64,000 nucleotides of DNA from CAKZNE01 sp002695025 (lineage in GTDB: Bacteria > Bacteroidota > Bacteroidia > Flavobacteriales > Schleiferiaceae): positions 310,001 to 374,000 of the forward strand of contig CAJWML010000002.1 of assembly GCA_913043285.1 (NCBI GenBank), in the 5' to 3' direction. Under the pieces are notes generated by a model. That model was not told the DNA's origin. It ran no database searches and was given only the letters and a program-made list of their open reading frames with translations. Below, one piece after another: positions 33,180 through 40,050 of this stretch; within the stretch, counting starts at the first letter, position 1, and each line of letters opens with the position of its first letter. The translations under genes and the position numbers were made by a program.

Positions 33180-33826
33180 TCTTCTTTAGCCTTTATCCAA
33201 AGTGCCATAGCATAAAAGCCGTTCAGTAGTACGTTTAAAAATACGTTTAGGCTCCAGACCAAAGGTAGTATACCGGAGCCGGATTCGATCATGGGATTAA
33301 TGAATAGAAAGAGTAGTAGAGTACCGGAGCTGTACAGAAAAATACCGGTGTTCAACCAAAGCATAGGTCTGTTTTTTACGGTGAGATTTACGCTGGAGGT
33401 AAGATCCTTGTGAAAAAACAGCAGGGATAAGGCCATAAAAACACTTAAGGAAAGGCCAATGCTGTTGGAGTTGAAAGTAGAAAGGGGTTGAAAAAAGAGC
33501 ATATTGCTCACTGCAAAGGCTGTATATCCAAGGATCAAAAGGTACGGAACGTAGCTGGAAAAGTAATAGTTGAACACCGGGCGGTATATGAGCATTAATA
33601 AAACAAACCAAAGGATATTGTAAAAATTATAGACTACTAAATTGTTAAGGGATAAGTAATTGTCCAAAACAAAAGCCGCTATCTCCGAGATAAACGAAAT
33701 GCAGATCAGTAGCATTAATAACCTCTGTTCCCTATTGAGCTGCTTCCTGCGAAGAAGACCTATAATAAAGGGAAGTAATACGGCAGTCTGTGATATTCTA
33801 ACGAAAAACATGAGATGATGATCCAT
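33176..33826 (-). CDS. seven-helix membrane protein, cassette 2
   Basis: A 216-residue membrane protein with seven hydrophobic helices, of the same kind as 11720-12388. The order and spacing of helices agree, and the sixth begins MLWLNTGIFLY after NRP. It is coupled by ATGA to the kinase gene. I infer it is the receptor half of a two-protein sensor. Confidence 0.78.
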   Translation of the reverse strand: MDHHLMFFVRISQTAVLLPFIIGLLRRKQLNREQRLLMLLICISFISEIAAFVLDNYLSLNNLVVYNFYNILWFVLLMLIYRPVFNYYFSSYVPYLLILGYTAFAVSNMLFFQPLSTFNSNSIGLSLSVFMALSLLFFHKDLTSSVNLTVKNRPMLWLNTGIFLYSSGTLLLFLFINPMIESGSGILPLVWSLNVFLNVLLNGFYAMALWIKAKEE

Positions 33827-33880
33827 AAATCCCGCATATAAACTATGCGGGATGAATGTATTAATAATTTGTATTGAAAA

Positions 33881-34660
33881 TTAAGTGGTACCGTTACCAG
33901 AACAGGCGGGCGGACATGCACCGACAAAATTGAGATAATCGTAATGAAGTTGAGTAGGAGAGTCATTGGAGTATCCTATCTGAAAAATGAGTGAGAATAG
34001 CTGGTTGCCCGCAATGAGTTCCATTATATCTATACCATAAAAAAAGCGCAGGTGAATAAGGGAGTTGTCTTTGACCTTAGCCTGCAGGTGTTTAAGGCGA
34101 ATGCCTTCTATTACGTAGTAATGTGCTCTTACGGAAGGGTATATTCCATTATTTGCACTAGGGTTATGCCTGTCATTAGGTTTTAAGATTGTGTTAAAAA
34201 TGGTATTTACTCCAAAATCCTTCCTGAGCCAATTATTAATAAAATAACCCACCCACATTTCCGGTGTCCAAATGGGCGTTAAGGGATTATTTTGATCGGG
34301 ATTCGGATATCGGTAAATGGGCCCGGAGTTCTGATCATTCTCATTATAGGCGAAAAATTGTGGATCATTATCATCTTTTTGGGTTTCTATGATAATGTTA
34401 AAACTGTTGGTTTCAATGGTAGTGGTCTCAGTCTTTTTAACCGCAAGGTGCAGTTTCATTAAGGAAGCTTCTTTGATGGCATCTTTGGCATTTTGCTCCA
34501 GCCAGCCGAAGTTTAAACCAATCATTCTACTGAATTGCCCTTCATAATCCGTATTGCCATTTGTTATAGAATCAGATGTTATGAAGAGGTCATCTATGTC
34601 TTTATCCTTAATATTTTTCCATGCAGTTGTTTGAGTGGAGTGATCGGGTGCAGAAACCAT
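33881..34660 (-). CDS. CPPxC-tail protein, cassette 2
   Basis: A 259-residue soluble protein without signal peptide, ending LNFVGACPPACSGNGTT. It is clearly related to the protein at 35596 (RMIGLNFGWLEQ... against RILGIDYDTVGS...; the ends FVGACPPACSG are identical) and more distantly to 12397. It is the first gene of the cassette; the seven-helix gene starts 54 bp downstream. The middle is Asn/Asp-rich (NDQNSGPIYRYPNPDQNNP). Function is unknown. The conserved terminal cysteines in an abundant-looking soluble protein make a signal or cargo role possible. Confidence 0.72.
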   Translation of the reverse strand: MVSAPDHSTQTTAWKNIKDKDIDDLFITSDSITNGNTDYEGQFSRMIGLNFGWLEQNAKDAIKEASLMKLHLAVKKTETTTIETNSFNIIIETQKDDNDPQFFAYNENDQNSGPIYRYPNPDQNNPLTPIWTPEMWVGYFINNWLRKDFGVNTIFNTILKPNDRHNPSANNGIYPSVRAHYYVIEGIRLKHLQAKVKDNSLIHLRFFYGIDIMELIAGNQLFSLIFQIGYSNDSPTQLHYDYLNFVGACPPACSGNGTT

Positions 34661-34790
34661 GGTTTACGTTTTAAAAGTTATACATTTAGTTTAGCCGGAT
34701 CGGTTTCAAATCGTAATAAGATCCAGGCACAGTTCAAAGATTCACCGGGTTGAGCAACGCTACAAGGCTGAAAAACCGTGATTTTCCAAT

Positions 34791-34810
34791 ACCCGTATAA
34801 ATACTCGTAT
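34791..34810. promoter_or_regulatory. CCCGTAT/CTCGTAT sites upstream of cassette 2
   Basis: ACCCGTAT (34791-34798) and ACTCGTAT (34803-34810) form a direct repeat of 12 bp period in the region between the divergent CPPxC gene and leader copy 4. They resemble the sites at 13301-13315 and 8341-8348. Confidence 0.4.
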
Positions 34811-34942
34811 GGGAGGGTGGTCTATGGTTTTTATGCGTATCAGGTGCTGGTGCTTTTTGTGCGGATAGGTATTTACCATGCTATTTCTAATTCCCTGATT
34901 CTTACGCTTACACAAACCTTATCATCTCCACACCTTTGGATC

Positions 34943-35045
34943 ATCAAAAGCTTTTGAAACAGTGAAGCAGAACTCACTCTAAAAAACGAATCTTTCCTGT
35001 GGGGTCAATCACAGGAGGCGAAACCGAAAAGCCTTACGAGTAGGA
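34943..35045 (+). promoter_or_regulatory. conserved structured 5' leader, copy 4
   Basis: Begins with AAAAGCTTTT and a stem AGTGA - AGCAGAAC - TCACT. The main hairpin is TCCTGTG - GGGTCAAT - CACAGGA (34995-35016), then GGCGAAACCGAAAAGCC and TTACGAGTAGGA, with 17 nt to the ATG. Compared with copy 5, the stem changes from TCCTGTG/CACAGGA to TTCTGTG/CACAGAA, a compensatory change. Confidence 0.7.
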
Positions 35046-35061
35046 CCAAATTAATTGAACC

Positions 35062-35523
35062 ATGTCTATACAATTCAAATCCATTGTAGGACTGCAATCA
35101 CAATCTTATTTTAACTTCCTGAGTGCTAATGGCACCGCGCGCGAAACACCAATACATGCGGCCTCCTGGCTGAATGTTCAGGAAAAATGGGAGATCATAA
35201 ATTATAATGATCTGTCATCAACCGGTAAGCTATGTTACGGGGATGTGGTGGGTTTCAGGAATCCCCATTTCAATGTGTATCTGTCCGGTTTTCCGGGTTA
35301 CAGCGCAGTTACCACTATGGGTAAATTACAGGATGCCGAGCGCTTGGTGCTTTTAGACCCACAGGATCCTTCATCCACAGCTGAAATGACCGTAGAAGAT
35401 GAGTTCTACCTTCAACAGGTTAATATCTCCAAATATGCTAAGGTTAATGGAAACGGGATACAGATCTCAGTGCCCTTAACCACCAATGCCGAAGCCACAT
35501 TCAGGATCATTGTTACCATTTAG
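35062..35523 (+). CDS. small beta-rich protein under the shared leader
   Basis: A 153-residue protein with no signal peptide. Repeated turns of the type (L/Y)FNFLSANG, VGFRNPHFNVYLSGFPG and EDEFYLQQVN suggest a beta-trefoil or related lectin-like fold, judged by pattern only. Leader copy 4 is directly upstream and fixes the start. It ends at a bidirectional terminator shared with the CPPxC gene that converges on it. Confidence 0.68.
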   Translation: MSIQFKSIVGLQSQSYFNFLSANGTARETPIHAASWLNVQEKWEIINYNDLSSTGKLCYGDVVGFRNPHFNVYLSGFPGYSAVTTMGKLQDAERLVLLDPQDPSSTAEMTVEDEFYLQQVNISKYAKVNGNGIQISVPLTTNAEATFRIIVTI

Positions 35524-35540
35524 GAACCTGTTACTGAAAC

Positions 35541-35569
35541 AAAAAGCGCAGGATATTCCTGCGCTTTTT
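35541..35569. terminator. bidirectional terminator
   Basis: AAAAAGCGCAGGA - TAT - TCCTGCGCTTTTT lies between two convergent stops (35523 and 35596) and works in both directions. Confidence 0.92.
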
Positions 35570-35595
35570 GTTTATCACATATTGTAAACCGGTGA

Positions 35596-36348
35596 TCAGG
35601 TGTTGCCGTCACCTGAGCAGGCCGGAGGGCAGGCACCTACAAAATCGAGATAAGTTGTTTGACCGGTTTCGGGATCACCTATTTCTACAATAAGCGTAAA
35701 AAGGTCTTTGTCCACGCTAAAGTCTGAAGGGTTTACACCAAACCGTATTTTAAAGCTGCTTTCCTCTTTAACCGTGCGTATCAGCGCCTTAAGGGAGTTA
35801 TCCCGTATAGGATAGTACAACGCCCTTACAAGGGTATAGTTGCCTTCAATGAGCTTGTTATCAGTATCATTAGCAGCAAAAGAATAGAACAGGTCTTTAG
35901 TAGGGGCTATTGAGACCAGCCAGTTATAAGCCAGTTGATTTCGTAGTTCTGTGGATATTCCATAGATAGCCGTCAACTCGGATGGTATGGGAGTGTTGCT
36001 GATGTCAAAGATCCGTCCATCATCCTCCATTCCTGATTTAAAAAAGTGGGTGTGAAGGTGATTTTCAATCTCAACCTCAACTTTCAGAAGGATAGTGAAA
36101 AGGTTATTTCCATCAAGGGCCAGGTGCATGGAAACTTTAGGATCATCTGAATTTTGTAACAACTCATAGAATTCCGACCCCACCGTATCATAATCTATTC
36201 CCAGTATCCGGCTCCATTGGTTTGGGAAACGGCTATTTCCGGTAGCTTCATAAAAGAACTTTTTGATGGAGTCATCTATCCTGCTATCAGGTAGTGATGC
36301 CCAGTTTTCGGTAGAGCCATAAAATTCAGAGGCTTGCATTTCGTGCAT
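35596..36348 (-). CDS. orphan CPPxC-tail protein
   Basis: A 250-residue soluble protein ending YLDFVGACPPACSGDGNT, the closest relative in the window of the cassette-2 protein at 33881. Shared features are the FVGACPPACSG end, a central MHLALDGNNLFTILLKVEV strand region and a similar length. It is not followed by its own membrane protein, kinase and regulator, so it is a third, free-standing family member. It may share the neighbouring cassette. No signal peptide. Confidence 0.72.
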   Translation of the reverse strand: MHEMQASEFYGSTENWASLPDSRIDDSIKKFFYEATGNSRFPNQWSRILGIDYDTVGSEFYELLQNSDDPKVSMHLALDGNNLFTILLKVEVEIENHLHTHFFKSGMEDDGRIFDISNTPIPSELTAIYGISTELRNQLAYNWLVSIAPTKDLFYSFAANDTDNKLIEGNYTLVRALYYPIRDNSLKALIRTVKEESSFKIRFGVNPSDFSVDKDLFTLIVEIGDPETGQTTYLDFVGACPPACSGDGNT

Positions 36349-36445
36349 AGTTAAAGTTTTAAAGGTTTAACAAAGTTTATCGTACGCAAAGATTAGCCTA
36401 TTAAAGTGCTCTGGGAAGAATGAAAATCACGGAATTATAAATCCA

Positions 36446-36479
36446 CGTAGTTATACGTATTCCCATGTATAAACCGTAG
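36446..36479. promoter_or_regulatory. four-fold ten-base repeat, candidate operator array
   Basis: CGTAG (36446), CGTAT (36456), TGTAT (36466) and CGTAG (36475) recur every 9-10 bp, all on one helix face, upstream of the CPPxC gene and of leader copy 5. This suits binding of a dimeric regulator array. Confidence 0.42.
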
Positions 36480-36595
36480 CCTGGAGATGGGAATGCAACA
36501 AGTGTAAACCGCTGTAAACAAGTATAAGCCACGGTATTTTAATTTTCAGGGTTTTCACTCTTAGTATGGTCCTGTAGGGAGTGCACATTTGTAGT

Positions 36596-36699
36596 ATCAA
36601 AAGCTTTTGAAACAGTGGAGCAGAACTCACTTTAAAAAACGGATCCTTTCTGTGGGATCGATCACAGAAGGCGGTTACCGAAAAGCCTCATGAGTAGGA
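36596..36699 (+). promoter_or_regulatory. conserved structured 5' leader, copy 5
   Basis: Starts with the same AAAAGCTTTT and AGTGG - AGCAGAAC - TCACT stem as copy 4. The main hairpin is TTCTGTG - GGATCGAT - CACAGAA (36648-36669), then GGCGGTTACCGAAAAGCC and TCATGAGTAGGA, 23 nt before the ATG. The first 100 nt align with copy 4 almost without gaps. Confidence 0.7.
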
Positions 36700-36721
36700 T
36701 ATTTAATAGATATAATAAATA

Positions 36722-37483
36722 ATGGGACTTTTTTCAACTATTTTAGCAAGTGCGGCATTTGTAGGACAAGTAGCACAAAGTGTACTAGATGTAACAGGTC
36801 AATTTACCATAGGGTCAGAAAGCTATGGACCTTATTTTTCCTTAGGAAATATAGGTATTGTGGTTAAAACAGAAGCCGACCTATCAAATGGGGCCAACCA
36901 TAGAGCAGTAATTGCATTGAACCATGGCTCCAGTGATGGCATACTTGCTCTTCAGGAACCTGATTCGGATAGCTATGTACAGTACGTTATCTCTCCCCAG
37001 AATAAAGTATACTTACCGGAAATTGGTGAAAACAAAGTATCTCCATTGACAAGAATAACCGGTTATTCTGACAATGACAACGATATTGATATTAACTATA
37101 CAATTTTATCCTTTACCGGTCTTTCTTACGGTCAAGACCTTCAGCTGGGATCTTATACATTAAAATTAGATGAGGATAAAATAATTATCATCGCTGATGG
37201 TCAAATTATTGAGTCATACGGGTTTTTGCATCTCCAAACGGATACTGGCACTAAATATAACTCTACATATGGAGGAGTTGTTAGGGAAGAGATGGATGAA
37301 TACATTATTGACTTCAATTTTAAACAATACGGAATATTTCCAAAAATGGACCGTCTTTCAGGCGAGATTCAGGTCAATATCCAAAGTGCTTTTAAAAATT
37401 CACCTTCAAAAGGTTGTAAACCCTTCACTCATGGGGATATAGCTTTTCTAAAACAGTTAGGTTTTCTAAACAATTTTAAATAA
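36722..37483 (+). CDS. unknown protein under the shared leader
   Basis: A 253-residue protein, acidic, with many short beta-like segments (FTIGSESYGPYFSLGNIGIVV...). The first 20 residues are mildly hydrophobic but do not look like a cleavable signal. No family is recognised. It has lower GC and more Ile/Asn than its neighbours, as does the next gene, which hints that both arrived by transfer. Leader copy 5 supports the start. Confidence 0.62.
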   Translation: MGLFSTILASAAFVGQVAQSVLDVTGQFTIGSESYGPYFSLGNIGIVVKTEADLSNGANHRAVIALNHGSSDGILALQEPDSDSYVQYVISPQNKVYLPEIGENKVSPLTRITGYSDNDNDIDINYTILSFTGLSYGQDLQLGSYTLKLDEDKIIIIADGQIIESYGFLHLQTDTGTKYNSTYGGVVREEMDEYIIDFNFKQYGIFPKMDRLSGEIQVNIQSAFKNSPSKGCKPFTHGDIAFLKQLGFLNNFK

Positions 37484-37493
37484 TAATGCAAAT

Positions 37494-37515
37494 GAGCCAT
37501 CCGAAAGGATGGCTC
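37494..37515 (+). promoter_or_regulatory. GAAA-capped hairpin between two genes
   Basis: GAGCCATCC - GAAA - GGATGGCTC is a perfect 9-bp stem closed by a GNRA tetraloop, 10 bp after one stop and 19 bp before the next start. There is no T-run, so it is a processing or translation-control element rather than a plain terminator. Confidence 0.55.
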
Positions 37516-37534
37516 ACATCAAAATTGAGATAAG

Positions 37535-38092
37535 ATGAGATTTCAAGGATTTATATACGATATTGTAAATAGGATAACGCAAGAGAAGCATGATAAGCTG
37601 TCTAACTTGGCAGAAAACATTAATGGTGGATGGGAAGTGTGGATGCAGGTAGAATTGTTTTTTTCTTTGCAAAAAGGCCCTCTTGGGTTATCGGAATTTG
37701 AAAGAGAGCCAACCTATCCAAACAGCGGTGGTAAAAGGGCAGACTTTTTATTTCGATCTAGTAACGCTCCTGGCGTTTCTACCTGGGTTGAGCTAAAGAC
37801 CCAGAAAAAGTCAAATGAAAGGGATGCAGCAGATAGGTTTTTTCAGGATTGCCGGAAAATAAATGATATTAACCTAGGTTATGATAATACATTAGGAGCG
37901 GTAGTGATAATTCCCAGAAAAGTAAATGAGGCCTTGGATTATGCAAGAGTTAACGCACCTGCTGATTTTCGAGAAAAAATTCGCTTTTATCTTGTTGATT
38001 CCAATGAAGTCTCAAGCCTATATTCTTTATCAAACCCACTTGTCAAAGCAAAATCTGATCAAATAGTGGTGATGTACTATCCTAAACTATAA
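37535..38092 (+). CDS. putative PD-(D/E)XK nuclease-like protein
   Basis: A 185-residue protein. The pattern KRADFLFRS ... TWVELKTQKK (Asp, then Glu-X-Lys about 20 residues on, both ending hydrophobic strands) is that of PD-(D/E)XK-fold nucleases, seen here by eye only. No signal peptide. It is AT-rich like the preceding gene and close behind it. It could be a restriction-like, repair or toxin-type nuclease; no immunity gene is obvious. Confidence 0.55.
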   Translation: MRFQGFIYDIVNRITQEKHDKLSNLAENINGGWEVWMQVELFFSLQKGPLGLSEFEREPTYPNSGGKRADFLFRSSNAPGVSTWVELKTQKKSNERDAADRFFQDCRKINDINLGYDNTLGAVVIIPRKVNEALDYARVNAPADFREKIRFYLVDSNEVSSLYSLSNPLVKAKSDQIVVMYYPKL

Positions 38093-38265
38093 TTCTAAAT
38101 GTCTATACAGGGAAGAATATTCAATATATGAACAGATAGCTTTTTCACAACGTTCATATTATGAATAGATTAATAGATTACCAAAGTCTCTTTATTAATA
38201 AAGCTGAACCAGGCCCGCTGTCTACTCGTGAAATATTTCCTAGTTTTCAGGTTTGGTAAGAGAAG

Positions 38266-40050
38266 ATGGCTAACAAACACACCTACAATTACGGCCTTAT
38301 TGGCAATTGTTCTTATCTGGCACTTATCGGTAGAGACACCAACATAGGTTGGATGTGCCTGCCGCGTTTTGACAGCTCCTTTATTTTTGGCGATATGCTG
38401 GCCGGTGAAAAGGGCGGAGAATACTCCGTAAAGCCCTGCACGGAAGGATTTTCCAGCAAGCAACGTTACCTGGATAACAGCAATATCCTGGAAACAGAGA
38501 TCGATACCGGTGAAGCCAGCTATAAGGTTACGGACATTGCTCCACGCTTTTTTCAGTGTGAGCGCTATTACCGCCCTTTGATGCTCATCCGGAAGATTGA
38601 GCCAGTAAAGGGTTTTCCGCGTATCAGGGTAAAATGCCGCCCGGTAGGAAACTACGGGGCTTTTGAGCTGGAGAGGGAGCGCGGGAGCAGCCATATTCGC
38701 TTCAATGGCTTAAAGGAATCCTTACGGCTAACCACCAATATTCCGCTGAACTATGTGATGGGTGAAAGTGAATTTGTGTTAAATCAGCCGTACTACATGG
38801 TGCTTACCTACGGTGTGCCCCTGGAAGGGCCGTTGGTAGAAACTTCGGAAGACTTCCTGACCCGCACCCTCAATTACTGGCAAAAATGGGTGAAGTCTAC
38901 CAGCATTGGCAGTATGTACCAGGAAGAAGTGATCCGTTCCGCTTTAACGCTTAAGATCTGCCAGTACGAGGATACCGGGGCCATTATTGCTGCTCCTACC
39001 ACCAGCCTGCCCGAAGCCCCGGGAAGCGGCCGTAACTGGGATTATCGCTATTGCTGGATGCGCGATACCTTTTACACCCTCAATGCCTTTAACAACATCG
39101 GCCACTTTGAGGAGATGGCCAAGTACTTCCTGTACCTTACCAACATTCCCATCCGTGACAAAAAGCGCATACAACCGCTCTATAATATAGTAGGGGAGAA
39201 TGAACTTATTGAAAGGGAACTGGACCTGCCAGGTTATAGAGGTAATGCACCGGTACGGGTAGGTAACGATGCGTATACCCATATCCAGAATGATGTGTAC
39301 GGGCAGATATTATTAGCTATCCTCCCGCTGTATATAGACAGTCGCTTTAAGGATAATCCCGCTGCAGATTCCGATTACCTTTTAAGGGCGGTGCTTGAAA
39401 AAATGGAAATGACCATAGATGAGGCTGATGCTGGTATCTGGGAGTTCCGTAATAAAGGTGATCAGCATGCCTATACCAATTTGTTCCAATGGGCAGGAAG
39501 TCAGGCTGCCATGAAAGTAGCCCGGATACTGGGCCAGGAAGATCTTTTTAATCGGGCCGAAAAACTACGGGATCGTGCCAGGGCACATATTGAGTCCTGC
39601 TATTTGCCGGAGCGCAATGCTTATGGTCAGGGTATTAACTACCGCCATATGGATGCCAGCACCTTGCAGCTGATCATGATGAATTACTTACCGCATAATT
39701 CCGATAAGGCGCGGGATCACCTCAAGGCTTTGGAAGAAGATCTTAAGGCCGGTAAAGGCTTGTTTTACCGGTATTTGCAGGAAGATGACTTTGGACGGCC
39801 GGAGACTACTTTCCTTATATGTGGTTTCTGGTATGTAGAAGCCCTGGCTTGTGTAGGTCGCCTGGATGATGCTATGGAAACCTTTGAGGAACTGTGTAAT
39901 TACAGTAATCACCTGGGGCTGTTGAGTGAGGATGTGAATGAAAGGGACGGCTCCATGTGGGGCAATTTTCCGCAGGCCTATAGCCACGTGGGGCTGGTCA
40001 ATGCGGCCACGCGTATCAATAACCGCCTGGATAAGCCTACCTTCCTGTAG
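38266..40050 (+). CDS. glycoside hydrolase family 15 enzyme
   Basis: A 594-residue GH15 protein (glucoamylase/trehalase type). It begins YNYGLIGNCSYLALIGRDTNIGWMCLPRFDSSFIFG and has the (alpha/alpha)6-barrel motifs RNWDYRYCWMRDTFYTL and the late GLLSEDVNERDGSMWGNFPQAYSHVGLVNAA block that holds the catalytic base. No signal peptide, so it is cytosolic. The 3' end overlaps the trehalose-phosphate synthase gene by 14 nt in a convergent pair. Cytosolic GH15 proteins of this kind often sit with OtsA/OtsB; here it may hydrolyse trehalose or a related glucan. Confidence 0.9.
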   Translation: MANKHTYNYGLIGNCSYLALIGRDTNIGWMCLPRFDSSFIFGDMLAGEKGGEYSVKPCTEGFSSKQRYLDNSNILETEIDTGEASYKVTDIAPRFFQCERYYRPLMLIRKIEPVKGFPRIRVKCRPVGNYGAFELERERGSSHIRFNGLKESLRLTTNIPLNYVMGESEFVLNQPYYMVLTYGVPLEGPLVETSEDFLTRTLNYWQKWVKSTSIGSMYQEEVIRSALTLKICQYEDTGAIIAAPTTSLPEAPGSGRNWDYRYCWMRDTFYTLNAFNNIGHFEEMAKYFLYLTNIPIRDKKRIQPLYNIVGENELIERELDLPGYRGNAPVRVGNDAYTHIQNDVYGQILLAILPLYIDSRFKDNPAADSDYLLRAVLEKMEMTIDEADAGIWEFRNKGDQHAYTNLFQWAGSQAAMKVARILGQEDLFNRAEKLRDRARAHIESCYLPERNAYGQGINYRHMDASTLQLIMMNYLPHNSDKARDHLKALEEDLKAGKGLFYRYLQEDDFGRPETTFLICGFWYVEALACVGRLDDAMETFEELCNYSNHLGLLSEDVNERDGSMWGNFPQAYSHVGLVNAATRINNRLDKPTFL

